Source: a virus. From it: DNA of 64,000 bases. The position numbers were made by a program, and so were the translations under genes. Each line of letters opens with the position of its first letter. The stretch's first letter is position 1. The stretch spans positions 32,020-96,019 of the IMG/VR virus record IMGVR_UViG_3300038468_000170. One strand, given 5' to 3'. Below, in pieces: positions 1-9,613 of this stretch. A model generated the notes under the pieces. That model was not told where the DNA came from, made no database searches, and worked only from the letters and a program-made list of their open reading frames with translations.

Positions 1-443
1 CTGGCGGACCGACGGGGCCAACGGGCCCCACTGGGCCACAAGGGCCGACCGGGCCGGCGCCTACAGTAACAGCTCTAGTAGGACCGGCAGTTACGGCGGC
101 GCTTCCGGGCAACAACACCTCCTTCATGCGGTTTGGGATCCAAACAGTCACGGCAACAGAGACCAATGCTCAGTTCAACTTCGGATCTCAAAGCGTCACT
201 CTCTACGGAATTTCAATTGTCATTCCGCTCGGCACAACGACCGATAACATTACTCTCACCATTAACAAGAACTTAGTTGCCACGGCGATCACGGTGACTT
301 TGCCTGTAGGGAACATCGTAGCATCCGCTGTTTTCTCTCCTGGTGTCACTTTCTCGCCGACAGATCTCGCGTCGATTCACATCACACAAAGCGGCACGGA
401 AACCAGCGCCGTCAACATGAAATGCATGCTGTCTGTTAAGTAG
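1..443 (+). CDS. Collagen-like fibre protein, 3' part (truncated by window edge)
   Basis: The reading frame is open from base 3 to the TAG at 441-443, so the true start lies outside the window. The first ~20 visible codons are Gly-Pro-Thr type collagen triplets. They are followed by a ~120-residue, Thr/Val/Ile-rich C-terminal domain that looks all-beta. This is the usual plan of a phage or spore collagen-like fibre: a triple-helical stalk plus a trimeric head. The ATG at 126 is internal and should not be used as the start. It is followed 6 bp later by a second collagen-like gene. Confidence 0.8.
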   Translation, partial: GGPTGPTGPTGPQGPTGPAPTVTALVGPAVTAALPGNNTSFMRFGIQTVTATETNAQFNFGSQSVTLYGISIVIPLGTTTDNITLTINKNLVATAITVTLPVGNIVASAVFSPGVTFSPTDLASIHITQSGTETSAVNMKCMLSVK

Positions 444-449
444 CGCGTC

Positions 450-1100
450 ATGGCCTACATCATCGGTCAAGGACGCCATGCGCGCGAAACCTACCCTGAG
501 CCGCACGGCCCCGGAGGAGGCAGAGTTGGACCTACTGGTCCCACTGGACCGCCCGGAACAGAGGGGCCAACCGGTCCCTTCGGCGGCCCGACGGGTCCTG
601 CTGGACCTCCAGGACCAGAGGGGCCATCCGGATCACAAGGCCCAAGTGGGCCACGCGGAAACGACGGACCCCAGGGACCCATAGGTCCTACTGGCCCAGG
701 CGGCGGCCCGCCCGGCCCGGCCGGACCAACAGGGCCGGCTGGTACAGGTGGCACCGCGATCAACGTGACGACGACCGACGGTACGCCAACGCTACTCCTC
801 GCCTTTCCTTTCGTGAACAACACAACGTACAGCTTCCAGATTGCGATCTCGGCTAGACAAACAGCCGGAGGCGTAGGACGCGCGACCTTCGTACGTTGGT
901 GGAGCGCGTATCGAGAAGGTGGCGGCGCGGCGACGCTCCTTGGTACGCCCGCAAACCCGATCACGGACAATAAGAGCGTCCTAGACGGATCCGCAGCATG
1001 GGACGTGCTCGTCGACACCGACGGCAAGCTCTACGTGCAGGGCGAAGACGGAAAAACGATCAATTGGTCAGGCACATACTTCGTAACGGCGGCAACATGA
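450..1100 (+). CDS. Collagen-like fibre protein with ETYP N-terminal tag
   Basis: 216 residues. Residues ~1-20 carry an Arg-rich stretch ending in RETYPEP. Residues ~23-100 are Gly-X-Y triplets dominated by GPT, GPS and GPA. Residues ~101-216 form a head domain with no family I recognise. The ETYP tag reappears at the N-terminus of the genes at 13603 and 14228, which suggests a common virion attachment site. The stop (1098-1100) overlaps the ATG of the next gene in an ATGA arrangement, so the fibre genes are translationally coupled. The triplet threonines are possible O-glycan acceptors (see the glycan genes at 5752-10494). Confidence 0.85.
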   Translation: MAYIIGQGRHARETYPEPHGPGGGRVGPTGPTGPPGTEGPTGPFGGPTGPAGPPGPEGPSGSQGPSGPRGNDGPQGPIGPTGPGGGPPGPAGPTGPAGTGGTAINVTTTDGTPTLLLAFPFVNNTTYSFQIAISARQTAGGVGRATFVRWWSAYREGGGAATLLGTPANPITDNKSVLDGSAAWDVLVDTDGKLYVQGEDGKTINWSGTYFVTAAT

Positions 1101-1369
1101 CCATCTATGTGGACGAACTCGTGTCCTGGGATACCCTCAACCGACACATCGGTTGTCGGCTTTTCACGAACCCATTCGTGGAAGATCCGGAAAGCACGGA
1201 AGAGCTCCACCGAATCGCGGCGTCGCTCGGCCTATCGCCCGACCTCCATTTCGTGCGTGGCACCTATCTTCTCGTGAAGGCGCGCCGCCAAATGGCGATC
1301 GAGCGCGGCGCCGTCGACATCGCTGAAAACTCGATCTTCAGATTCGTGGAGCCGACCGATGGCGGGTAG
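1097..1369 (+). CDS. DUF4031 domain protein
   Basis: 90 residues, starting at the ATG that overlaps the previous stop (ATGA). The sequence follows the DUF4031 pattern: MTIYVDE start, a Thr-Glu-Glu-Leu-His segment near residue 35, a central FVRGTYLLV strand and a C-terminal RGAVDI. DUF4031 proteins are small, common in phages and bacteria, and of unknown function. The gene overlaps the next one by 11 bases, so it belongs to the fibre operon. A chaperone or assembly role is possible, but nothing in the sequence shows it. Confidence 0.75.
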   Translation: MTIYVDELVSWDTLNRHIGCRLFTNPFVEDPESTEELHRIAASLGLSPDLHFVRGTYLLVKARRQMAIERGAVDIAENSIFRFVEPTDGG

Positions 1370-4300
1370 CTGGACGCATACCTTTTCGGCACCAGCCGGG
1401 GCGGCGTTTCCTGTCGGGATAATGCTCTCGGACGGACGGATCCTGTTCGGGGATGACGCCGGGCTACCGTCAACACCCACCGTGCCGGCGGTTTTCACGG
1501 CGCCATTCAACTGGTGGATCCTGACTCCCGACTCGAACGGAAACTATCACACGGGCACGTTCGCGCGGGTGCGCACGAGCTTCGGAGCGCACCTCTACTC
1601 GCCGCTTGCGCTCGCGAACGACGGAGAGTTCTACGTGTTCGGCGGCGAGTATCAGATGTCCTCGCCGTTTTTCAATACGTGCGAGCTCTTTCGGACCCGC
1701 TCGAACGTGTGGGAACTTTTGCCGAACCCACCATGGCCTGGAAACCGAAACGGTGACGATGCGGGCCAGGTACTGAATGACGGCCGCCTCTTCGTCGTAG
1801 CGATCGGGGCCGGCTCGGCCATATTCGATCCGGCGACGGGGACCTGGACTAGCGCGGCATCTCAGCCGGTGTCGCTCGACGAAGCATCGAATGTACTCCT
1901 CCCGAACGGCGCGATGCCGTTCACGGACTGCTTCAATCCTCCGGCGACGTACCGATACGATCCGGGAACCAACACATGGTTCGCCGATGCGAACACGACC
2001 ACGGATCTCATTCGCACCCTGACCGCAGAAATCGGACCGTGGATCCTCTTACCAGACGGGCGGGCGTGGCTCATCGGGGGGAACGGCCACACGAACTACT
2101 ACACGCCGAACGCTTCGCCGCTCCTCGCTGGCACATTCGCCGCCGGTCCGGACCTCCCGATCGATCCGCTCACCGGCGCGCTCATGCAGATCAACGACGG
2201 AGACGGCCTTTTACAAGTCGACGGCACGATCTTCTTTTTCGCCGGCCCGAACGGAGACACTCCCCCGGTCGGTCCCGGCGCGGCGTTTCCGTCACCTGCC
2301 TACACTCTCGTCGGCGATCCGATCGGCAACACGGTGACGCGCGTCGCCGATGCGCCGGGAGGACTCGCGTCGAACCCATCGCTTGCGCTCCGGACGATCA
2401 TGCTGCCGACGGGCGACATTCTCGTGTTCTTTCAGGGCACGCTCGCCATCTGGAACACAGGGGCCGGACCGAACAACGCCTGGCGGCCGACGATCACGAA
2501 GTGTCCAAAAGGACTCCAGGGCGGCCAGACGTACTCACTTACCGGCACGCAATTGAACGGCATCGCCCGCTCGAACTCCGGAGGCGACGACTACTGGCAA
2601 AACCAGTTGCCGCTCATCAGAATCACGCACGTCGCAAGCGGCACAGTGACCTATTGCCGGAGTTACGGGCTCTCGACACTTGCCGTAGCAACGGGCGGCG
2701 CGCCCATCACGATGAAATTCACGGTGCCGCTCGGGATCCCGCTCGGACCGAGCACGCTCGAGGTGGTCTCGAACGGCATCGCGAATCAGACGCCGGTCGC
2801 GGTGACGGTGTTCCCGCAAACGCGGTTTGGCGTATCGGGGATCGGCATCGACTCGGATCATTCAGTGCCGGCAAATGTCGAGGTCGCGGAGCTACAGGTT
2901 GCCCGCGGAGCGATCTCGTGGCCGGCGGACGGACCCGGCCCGGCACTCACCCAGGACACGACAACCACCGGATCAGGTCGCACCGCGCAGCTTGCGCCGC
3001 AATGCTCGACGGTTGCGCAAGGGGGCGCGACAGCCGTGCCGAGCGCGCCGTTTTCGGGGGGCATCACGCCCGGAGCCCCGGTGCTCTCGATTGCAGGAGA
3101 CGGCGCTGGAAGCGGCGGGGCAGGTGGTCAGTTCCAAGCGCAAGGTGGACGAGGGTCCCCGAGCGGCACATCGGCGGGAGGCGCTGCCGCGGTAATCGGC
3201 GGTGACGGCGGATTCAATCTCGGTGCTGGCGGTACAGGCACGATCAGCGGTGGCAACAGCGCTTCGAAATCCGCGGGCGGAAACGCAGTCGCTCACGGAG
3301 GCCAGAACATCCCTGGTACCGGTAACCCCGGCATCGTGCGACTCGATCGCAGCGCAGAGATACTCATGACCGGAGTCGGTGCCGTGCCGGTGGCTCCGAT
3401 CGCTGGCTCCCATCAGGTTGCAATCTACGCAAAGAACACAAACCCATCCGAGCTCCACGTCGTGGAAGATGACGGCACGGACTTTACGATCGGTGGCACG
3501 GGAGCACGCTTACTCGGCGACTTCAACACAGCGGGCGTCTACAACGTCACGGTGCCCGCGAATGTGAGCCGCATCTGGGGCCAAATCAGAAACGGTGCCG
3601 GAGGCGGCGCGGGCGGTGGAAGCGGAGCCGGCGGACAACAAGGAGGCGCAGCTCAGACCGGTGGCGGTGGTGGTGGCCCGGGGGGCAACGGCATGAACTG
3701 CGCCTCCGAGGCCATGCCCGCGTGTCTCGTGACCCCTGGCGATAGCCTGACCATTACGGTTGGCGCGGGCGGCACGGGCGGCACGGGCGGCGCGGCCGTT
3801 GCTTTCGATACCGACGGCAACGGAGGCGCGGGAGGTAAGGCCGGTGGGATCACGAGCATATTCAACGCCACGACCGGAAAGTTTCTCATCAAGGGCGCTA
3901 ACAACACGGGCGGCGGACTCGGGCCGAATACTGCTGCGCTGTCCGGTACGCACGGCGGAAACGGTGGTCAAGTACCGTCGACGATGCGCGGCGTCTGGGG
4001 TCAGAACGCGCTACCAGGTACGGCGGTTGGAATCGTTGGCCCGGCGGGCGGGGCAGGAGGGCTCAGCGCGAACGGTACTAATTCGATCACACTCACGGCT
4101 CTCCTAAATACGTTCGCGGTCGGATCAGATCCTCACACGCCGGTCGAGCAACTGACATTCGGCGGGATCTCTGCCGGCACCACGCAGGTGCAACGTGGAA
4201 ACACGGGAGCGGGTGGTGCGGTACTCGGATTTTCGGGCGGCGGAGGCGGCGGGTGTCCAGGATTCTCGAGCGGCACAGGTGACGAAGCAACGATCGATGG

Positions 4301-4541
4301 TGTGGTCGCTCCTCTCCCAACTGACGGTCGTGGCGGAGACGGAGGCAATGGCGGCTCCCAAATCGGACCGACCTTGCCTGTCGCCGGAGGTAACGGAACC
4401 AACGGAATAGATGGCCGAGGTGGAGGCGGGGGAGGCGGAGGCGGGGGAGGTTCGGCAGGAAACCCAATCGGCCAAGGGGGCGCAGCAGGCGGAAATGGCG
4501 GCAACGGCTCGGACGGTCGCGCCGTGCTGTTTGTCGCCTAG
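1359..4541 (+). CDS. Kelch / galactose-oxidase-like propeller protein with glycine-rich tail
   Basis: 1060 residues. Residues ~1-370 contain repeated D-G-R-x-hydrophobic motifs (DGRILFGDD, NDGRLFVV, LPDGRAWLIGG) typical of Kelch or glyoxal/galactose oxidase beta-propellers. Residues ~375-485 resemble the E-set domain that follows such propellers (LTGTQLNGI and DDYWQNQLPLIRIT segments). Residues ~530 to the end are rich in Gly-Gly-Ala and Gly-Gly-Asn runs, as in the polyglycine tips of phage tail fibres. I see no clear copper-ligand set, so a binding role such as receptor or polysaccharide recognition is more likely than oxidase activity. Its place among the collagen fibres supports a virion adhesin. 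Confidence 0.7.
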   Translation: MAGSWTHTFSAPAGAAFPVGIMLSDGRILFGDDAGLPSTPTVPAVFTAPFNWWILTPDSNGNYHTGTFARVRTSFGAHLYSPLALANDGEFYVFGGEYQMSSPFFNTCELFRTRSNVWELLPNPPWPGNRNGDDAGQVLNDGRLFVVAIGAGSAIFDPATGTWTSAASQPVSLDEASNVLLPNGAMPFTDCFNPPATYRYDPGTNTWFADANTTTDLIRTLTAEIGPWILLPDGRAWLIGGNGHTNYYTPNASPLLAGTFAAGPDLPIDPLTGALMQINDGDGLLQVDGTIFFFAGPNGDTPPVGPGAAFPSPAYTLVGDPIGNTVTRVADAPGGLASNPSLALRTIMLPTGDILVFFQGTLAIWNTGAGPNNAWRPTITKCPKGLQGGQTYSLTGTQLNGIARSNSGGDDYWQNQLPLIRITHVASGTVTYCRSYGLSTLAVATGGAPITMKFTVPLGIPLGPSTLEVVSNGIANQTPVAVTVFPQTRFGVSGIGIDSDHSVPANVEVAELQVARGAISWPADGPGPALTQDTTTTGSGRTAQLAPQCSTVAQGGATAVPSAPFSGGITPGAPVLSIAGDGAGSGGAGGQFQAQGGRGSPSGTSAGGAAAVIGGDGGFNLGAGGTGTISGGNSASKSAGGNAVAHGGQNIPGTGNPGIVRLDRSAEILMTGVGAVPVAPIAGSHQVAIYAKNTNPSELHVVEDDGTDFTIGGTGARLLGDFNTAGVYNVTVPANVSRIWGQIRNGAGGGAGGGSGAGGQQGGAAQTGGGGGGPGGNGMNCASEAMPACLVTPGDSLTITVGAGGTGGTGGAAVAFDTDGNGGAGGKAGGITSIFNATTGKFLIKGANNTGGGLGPNTAALSGTHGGNGGQVPSTMRGVWGQNALPGTAVGIVGPAGGAGGLSANGTNSITLTALLNTFAVGSDPHTPVEQLTFGGISAGTTQVQRGNTGAGGAVLGFSGGGGGGCPGFSSGTGDEATIDGVVAPLPTDGRGGDGGNGGSQIGPTLPVAGGNGTNGIDGRGGGGGGGGGGGSAGNPIGQGGAAGGNGGNGSDGRAVLFVA

Positions 4542-4588
4542 TGAGGCACTAAGAAGATTACAATCCCGAGACAGATACGAGACAATCA

Positions 4589-5287
4589 ATGAGCCCTTTA
4601 CGCTGCTGCGGGGTCACGGGACCTACCGGGCCCGCCGGATTTGGGCCCACCGGACCGACGGGACCGGGTGGCGGAGGGGTTGGACCCACTGGACCGACAG
4701 GACCTAGTGGCGATCCTGGCCCTATCGGACCAAGCGGTCCTGCTGGACCCACCGGGCCTCAGGGACCCACAGGACCTGGCGGACCGACGGGGCCACAAGG
4801 GCCAAGCGGTCCTTCCGGACCGACAGGACCGGGAGGAGCAGCCGGACCGACGGGGCCACAGGGACCCACCGGGCCTCAGGGACCGACGGGACCTGGCGGA
4901 CCGACGGGGCCGACGGGCCCCACTGGGCCAGCCGGACAAAGCTTTCTCTCCTTCGGAGAATCCGGTCCGACGGTCGCGAACGCTTTCCTCGGTGCGTGGA
5001 ACATCAACGGCAACGCGACCGAGAACGTGCAGAAGTACCCGGCGCCCTTCACCGGGAACCTCTCGAACACCACGGTCTACTCTACGAGCGGTAACTTCAG
5101 CGGTAACTGCACTTATACGCTCCGCGTGAACGGAGTGAACTCCGCCATCACCATCAACGTCACGAACGCCGCCTCAAGCTTCTCCGACACACATACGGTC
5201 GCGGTCACTCGAGGAAACCTGCTCTCGGTGCAAGAGAGCGCCGTCATCAACAACTCCGCCATTTGGTTCAACATGAGATACACATGA
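4589..5287 (+). CDS. Collagen-like fibre protein, GPT-rich
   Basis: 232 residues. After MSPLRCCGV, residues ~10-115 are almost pure Gly-X-Y with about 15 GPT triplets by my count. A C-terminal head of ~115 residues is rich in Asn, Ser and Thr. The two adjacent cysteines near the N-terminus could cross-link the trimer. The stop overlaps the next ATG (ATGA at 5284). The GPT bias matches the glycosylated collagen region of Bacillus BclA. The four glycan genes that follow make glycosylation of these threonines plausible but unproven. Confidence 0.85.
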   Translation: MSPLRCCGVTGPTGPAGFGPTGPTGPGGGGVGPTGPTGPSGDPGPIGPSGPAGPTGPQGPTGPGGPTGPQGPSGPSGPTGPGGAAGPTGPQGPTGPQGPTGPGGPTGPTGPTGPAGQSFLSFGESGPTVANAFLGAWNINGNATENVQKYPAPFTGNLSNTTVYSTSGNFSGNCTYTLRVNGVNSAITINVTNAASSFSDTHTVAVTRGNLLSVQESAVINNSAIWFNMRYT

Positions 5288-5709
5288 CCTATTACGCACA
5301 GCTCGGAGCTCGCGACCTCGTCATGAACATCATCGAGGATCACGAGGAGCGCACTCCCGCAGGGATCTGGGATCTCATTCACCGAGGCGTGCGGCTCGTC
5401 GCCCTTCCGGACGGCGTTCGGCATCCACTCCCGGGCGAGCGGTACGAAGGGGCAGTAACGTTCGTGGAAGACCACGAGTGGCTCTCGACCGACGCCATCC
5501 CGCACGCCGAGATGGCCGTCGAGCACCATCGGCGCGTTCGTGACGTTGCCCGAAGAGCGCTAAACCGGATCGCGAAAGTGCCGGACGCCTTCAACTGGGA
5601 AGAAGAGGAGGCGCAGATGAAGCTCCAAAAAAGCGAGACACAACTTGAGCGAGAAACCCGCTCGCTCGTCGCTCTGAAGGAGCGACTCGGACGCGCAAAA
5701 ACCGCCTAG
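5284..5709 (+). CDS. Hypothetical protein, C-terminal coiled coil
   Basis: 141 residues, starting at the ATG that overlaps the preceding TGA. An upstream in-frame ATG at 5263 lies inside the fibre gene and is less likely. The N-terminal ~75 residues are mixed. The C-terminal ~65 (from [11 protein letters not shown]) are Glu/Lys/Leu-rich with heptad spacing, so a coiled coil is likely. I recognise no family. It is the last gene of the fibre operon, which suggests a small tail-fibre chaperone or connector by position only. Confidence 0.65.
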   Translation: MTYYAQLGARDLVMNIIEDHEERTPAGIWDLIHRGVRLVALPDGVRHPLPGERYEGAVTFVEDHEWLSTDAIPHAEMAVEHHRRVRDVARRALNRIAKVPDAFNWEEEEAQMKLQKSETQLERETRSLVALKERLGRAKTA

Positions 5710-5712
5710 GTC

Positions 5713-5741
5713 TTGACGTATCCTTTTCGTTAGCACATCAT
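5713..5741 (+). promoter_or_regulatory. Candidate sigma-70-type promoter for the glycan operon
   Basis: TTGACG at 5713-5718 is followed after exactly 17 bases by CATCAT at 5736-5741 (four of six matches to TATAAT). The ATG at 5752 lies 10 bases further on, so the leader would be only a few bases long. This is the only gap (42 bp) between the fibre operon and the glycan genes. Confidence 0.4.
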
Positions 5742-5751
5742 CCTCCCCACA

Positions 5752-7779
5752 ATGCCCGGCCTCCGAAAGGAAGAGGCGCTGGTTCTTCGTGTTTTCAGCG
5801 TCACAATCACAGACAGCAAGGAGAACATCATCGGCGACGCAATTCGAAGCGTTGTCGACCACGTCGATCGCGTTCTCCTCGTCGACACTGGTATCACCGA
5901 CCAGACCATCGAACGCGCCAGAGAAGTCGCCGGTGACAAGCTCATAGTCACCAAGCACAAGTGGGTCGACTTCTCGACCGCCCGCAACTTCGGCATCGAC
6001 GTCGCTCGACGTAGAGGAGCCACTTGGATCGTCATCGTCGATTCTGACGAACGGCTCAACCTCTGTTTGGATTTGCGAAGTGCGCTCGCGAATGTACGAA
6101 AAGACATAGTGCGCATCGAATCGGACGACGGGCATTACCCGAAAGAGAAGATCCTACGTGCCGCGTCCGGGGTTCATTACTTCGGGCCGACTCACGAAGT
6201 GATGATCGGAGGCGAACGCGAAACGCTCGCAGGTGCGACATTCTCCGAGCTGCCGAAGTCCGCCGAGCAGTACAGACACAAGTTCGAACGCGACGTGAAG
6301 CTCCTGACCGAATTCGTCAAGAAACACCCCGACGATCCACGCTGGTGGTACTACCTCGGCGCATCGTACGAGGGACTCGGAGAACACGTACTCGCAGCCG
6401 AGGCATTCAGGGAATGCGTCGTGCGAAGAAGGTTCGGCGATGAAGCGGCTTGGGCCGCATACAAGCAGGCCGAGCAACTCTTCATGCTCGATCGATTCGA
6501 GGAAGCCATCATGGCGGCTGCTCGAGGAATGGGCGCGAACGCCACCTTCGCCGAGTGCGCATGGATCGCCGCCGTGTCCGCGACGCGGTTGGGCCGTAAC
6601 GATCAGGCAATTGCCTGGGCGCGCATCTCTGAAGCAGTCGGTCGATACAAAGGATGCGGTACAGCCAGGGAATACTTCCGCTATATGCCAGCGCTGTACG
6701 AGCTTCCGTACGATGTCTTGAGATTCGTGCTTCCAGATGAAGCGAGCCAAGAGAAAGCAGATGCCGATTTTCACGCAGCCAAGCGCGCCCGCGTGGGGGC
6801 AACCGACGAATCCGATTTAGACCGCCTAAGCGTGTCTCGATCAGCATCCTGGCCGAGCCGAGACGAAGCGCGGTCGATGCTCAGGCCGCTGCCACTCTCG
6901 AGCATGTGCCCAAGCGCACGTGCCGTTCAGATACAGTTCACAGCCCCGGATGGGTGGCACCCTATGAACCCAAGCATCTGCTTGCACAAAGGCAAGATGA
7001 TGTGCGTGGTACGGACCGTCAACTACTCACTGAACGGCAGGCAGTACACCATCAACGACCCGGAGAACGTCGTCCGCACCGAAAACTATCTCGGAGAACT
7101 CGGTCCAAACGGAGAATTCCTCCATCCGACGCTGATGCGCGACCTAGACACGTCCCCCAGACAGCCGTCGCAAATCGTTGGGTACGAGGACATCCGCTTG
7201 GTCTCGATCAAGGGATCCGATGGCGACGACGTACTAGCGGGAAGCTCGACGGTCTGCGACCGCGATCCGGCACGACGGATGATCGCTCGGCTCGATTTCG
7301 ATCGCGACGGAAACATAGAACGAGCCGTCGTACAGCCGACCAATCAACAACACGAGAAGAACTGGATGCCCCTCTCGGTGGGTGGCGAGTTCGCTTACAT
7401 CTACTCGCTAGACCCGACGGCCATCCTACCGGGCCCCCTGCGGTCTTGTCCGTTCGCCCTCGAACACCTGCGCGGCAGCGCCGCAATCACCTTCAACGAC
7501 GAATACCTGTGCGTCATGCACGAAACCATCGAGGCGAACGAAAGCCGGATCTACCTGCACCGGTTCGTGCGACTCGATGCAAAGTTCAACGTGACGGCCG
7601 TCTCGCCGGCTTGGATTTTCTCGCACTACGGCATCGAGTTCTGCGCAGGGCTCGTGCTCGACGGCGCCACCCTCGTTCTTTCCTATGGAATCACCGATCG
7701 GGAAGCGTGGATCATGCGAGTCGATGCGAGAGAGGTCGAAGCGATGCGGTGGATCACGCCAAAAGGACCCAACACATGA
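5752..7779 (+). CDS. Family 2 glycosyltransferase with helical-repeat and GH130-like propeller domains
   Basis: 675 residues in three parts. Residues ~12-160 are a GT-A glycosyltransferase with the nucleotide-sugar motif IVIVDSDERL (Asp-x-Asp). Residues ~165-330 are helical and TPR-like. Residues ~385-670 resemble the five-bladed propeller of GH130/GH43-type proteins, with the motifs GYEDIR, EKNWMP, FCAGLV and ITDREAWIMRVD. The protein probably builds or trims a glycan in the cytoplasm. The stop overlaps the next ATG (ATGA), so all four glycan genes form one operon. Whether the propeller is a phosphorylase, a hydrolase or a binding domain cannot be told from sequence alone. Confidence 0.8.
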   Translation: MPGLRKEEALVLRVFSVTITDSKENIIGDAIRSVVDHVDRVLLVDTGITDQTIERAREVAGDKLIVTKHKWVDFSTARNFGIDVARRRGATWIVIVDSDERLNLCLDLRSALANVRKDIVRIESDDGHYPKEKILRAASGVHYFGPTHEVMIGGERETLAGATFSELPKSAEQYRHKFERDVKLLTEFVKKHPDDPRWWYYLGASYEGLGEHVLAAEAFRECVVRRRFGDEAAWAAYKQAEQLFMLDRFEEAIMAAARGMGANATFAECAWIAAVSATRLGRNDQAIAWARISEAVGRYKGCGTAREYFRYMPALYELPYDVLRFVLPDEASQEKADADFHAAKRARVGATDESDLDRLSVSRSASWPSRDEARSMLRPLPLSSMCPSARAVQIQFTAPDGWHPMNPSICLHKGKMMCVVRTVNYSLNGRQYTINDPENVVRTENYLGELGPNGEFLHPTLMRDLDTSPRQPSQIVGYEDIRLVSIKGSDGDDVLAGSSTVCDRDPARRMIARLDFDRDGNIERAVVQPTNQQHEKNWMPLSVGGEFAYIYSLDPTAILPGPLRSCPFALEHLRGSAAITFNDEYLCVMHETIEANESRIYLHRFVRLDAKFNVTAVSPAWIFSHYGIEFCAGLVLDGATLVLSYGITDREAWIMRVDAREVEAMRWITPKGPNT

Positions 7780-9035
7780 ATCGGATAATGCTAGGAACCC
7801 CTTGTTTCGCGGAAGAGTACGAGATACTTCGCCGCGCATTGAGATCCTTCCAAGAGCCAGACGTCGACGTGGTTGCGATCGACAATGGCGGCTCGTTAGA
7901 CGTCAAGCGCGCGATCAGCGACGAATTCGAAGCAACAGGTGCCATCGAGATCATCCGTAACGAACGCAACGTGTACGTCAACCCGGCTTGGAACCAACTC
8001 GCCACACGATTTCTAGATTCGGACGCAGAGATTCTCGTCGTAGCTAACGCCGACCTAGTTGTGGCTCCCGGCTGGTCGAAGACGCTGTTAGCGAGACATC
8101 AATGGGCAGCGCTCGCTAAGCAACGAGAACTGTGGTTCGGCAGAGCGACGCCTTCGATCGAGGAAGCATCCAATGCGCATCCTAGCTCAATAGAGACAAC
8201 CGTTGAAGCTGCCGGGGATCGAAGCACGTTTGGATCATTTTTCGCTATGCCCAGAGCTGGCGTGCGGATTGCGTTCCCTATCCCGTCTGAACTTCTTATT
8301 TGGTACGGAGACGGCTGGATCCACAACATTTTGTCGGAGGCGGGCTACCATAACGTGATCTTACGAAACGTGGTCTGCTGGCACAAAGGCGGAATGAGCT
8401 CAGAACGGGTTCCCGAACGCACACAAATCACCGCTCGTGAAAAGATCGTCTGGGACAGTTACCTAGGTAACGTGTGCCGCACCATCGGCGCCAAAACAGG
8501 GAACGAGAATATGGATGAGATTGAACGGCAATTCACGGTTTTTCGCGACACCCCCGCGGACATCAACGAACACATGCAGAAGCTATGCGACTACGCGAGG
8601 GAGTGCGAACACGTCACCGAATTCGGCACCGGTCGCTCTACGTGGGCGTTTCTAAACGCTCGACCAAAAACGCTACGGTGCTACGACATCGGGGGCGGCG
8701 ATTTCTTGAGGCAGGAGCGTGTTGCCGCCGAAGCCGGCATCGATTTCCGCTTCGAACAAGCGGATACTGGCGAGTTGACCATCGAACCTACGGATCTCTT
8801 GTTCATCGATACGTATCACGTCTACCGACAACTACGAACGGAACTCGAACTACACGGCCACAAAGCGAGGAAATACATCCTCATGCATGACACGGAAATT
8901 TTCGGCGACCGTAGTGAAGATGGATCGGTTCCTGGTCTGTGGGAGGCCATAGAGGAGTTCGTCACGAACCATCCGGAGTGGCGAGTCGTCGAGAGACTTG
9001 CAAACAACAACGGGCTCACCGTTTTAAAGCGCTGA
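7776..9035 (+). CDS. Glycosyltransferase-methyltransferase fusion
   Basis: 419 residues from the ATG that overlaps the previous stop. Residues ~1-230 are GT-A-like: an N-terminal IDNGGS strand, then VVANADLVVAPGW in the nucleotide-sugar position and a later WHKGG. Residues ~255-419 look like a SAM-dependent methyltransferase of the CmcI/rhamnosyl-O-methyltransferase type, with EFGTGRSTWAFL as glycine motif and LLFIDTYHVYRQL as acidic motif. The fusion suggests one polypeptide adds a sugar and a neighbouring activity O-methylates it. Any upstream in-frame start would lie inside the preceding gene and is not supported. Confidence 0.75.
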   Translation: MNRIMLGTPCFAEEYEILRRALRSFQEPDVDVVAIDNGGSLDVKRAISDEFEATGAIEIIRNERNVYVNPAWNQLATRFLDSDAEILVVANADLVVAPGWSKTLLARHQWAALAKQRELWFGRATPSIEEASNAHPSSIETTVEAAGDRSTFGSFFAMPRAGVRIAFPIPSELLIWYGDGWIHNILSEAGYHNVILRNVVCWHKGGMSSERVPERTQITAREKIVWDSYLGNVCRTIGAKTGNENMDEIERQFTVFRDTPADINEHMQKLCDYARECEHVTEFGTGRSTWAFLNARPKTLRCYDIGGGDFLRQERVAAEAGIDFRFEQADTGELTIEPTDLLFIDTYHVYRQLRTELELHGHKARKYILMHDTEIFGDRSEDGSVPGLWEAIEEFVTNHPEWRVVERLANNNGLTVLKR

Positions 9036-9037
9036 AA

Positions 9038-9613
9038 ATGGACATCGAACACGTTGTTTCTACGGCGGAACAAATCCACGGGTGGATGAGCAAGGAAGAA
9101 CTACGGTGGCTCGCAGAAACGGCAGCCGAGAGAAAACTGATCGTCGAAGTAGGATCTTGGCGCGGCAGATCAACCAAAGCTCTCGCCATGACGACACCTG
9201 GCCGCGTTTTTGCGGTCGACCACTGGTCCGGCTCGGTCTCTGAGCGAGACAGTGTGCATCGTGAAGCAGTCGAGCTCGGCGCAGACGAAATATTCCGACA
9301 ATTCTGCGCGAACCTAGCCCCAGAAATTCGCAAAGGCTGCCTGGTTCCATTGCGTCAAGACAGCACCGTCGCCGCTGCCACACTTCTCCCTGTGCTGGTC
9401 CCTCCAGGCGCCGACATGATTTTCATCGACGCCGAGCACACCTTCGAGTCCGTGCGACGAGACATCGTCAGCTTTTTACCTCTTTGCGCCAACGGCGCAG
9501 TCTTGTGCGGACACGACTACGGACACGAACCAGTCACTCGCGCCGTCAGAGAAACGCTCGGCAGATTTGAGGTCCGTGTCGTCGCCGGTAGTATTTGGGC
9601 GGTCACTGTATGA
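9038..9613 (+). CDS. Class I SAM-dependent methyltransferase (Methyltransf_24-like)
   Basis: 191 residues, starting 2 bases after the previous stop. Motif I is EVGSWRGRSTKAL (residues ~34-46) and the later acidic motif is MIFIDAEHTFESVRRDI (near residues 126-142). The fold type is shared with sugar and small-molecule O-methyltransferases. Its position between two glycosyltransferases suggests it methylates the same glycan. The stop overlaps the next start (ATGATG at 9610). Confidence 0.8.
   Translation: MDIEHVVSTAEQIHGWMSKEELRWLAETAAERKLIVEVGSWRGRSTKALAMTTPGRVFAVDHWSGSVSERDSVHREAVELGADEIFRQFCANLAPEIRKGCLVPLRQDSTVAAATLLPVLVPPGADMIFIDAEHTFESVRRDIVSFLPLCANGAVLCGHDYGHEPVTRAVRETLGRFEVRVVAGSIWAVTV

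Noticed and set aside
491-1027. Minus-strand Pro/Gly-rich frames opposite the collagen-like genes (also at 4133-4504 and 4558-4752)
   Set aside because: The antisense of Gly-Pro triplet codons also reads as Gly/Pro triplets, so these only mirror the real collagen repeats.
1976-3205. 409-codon plus-strand frame inside the Kelch-like gene
   Set aside because: Arg/His-rich product typical of an off-frame read of GC-rich DNA, whereas the main frame shows Kelch motifs throughout.
4589-4960. Repetitive GGACCGACGGGG-like DNA that could be taken for a tandem repeat or CRISPR array
   Set aside because: The repeat follows the 9-base Gly-Pro-Thr codon pattern in frame with a gene. There are no unique spacers of constant length.
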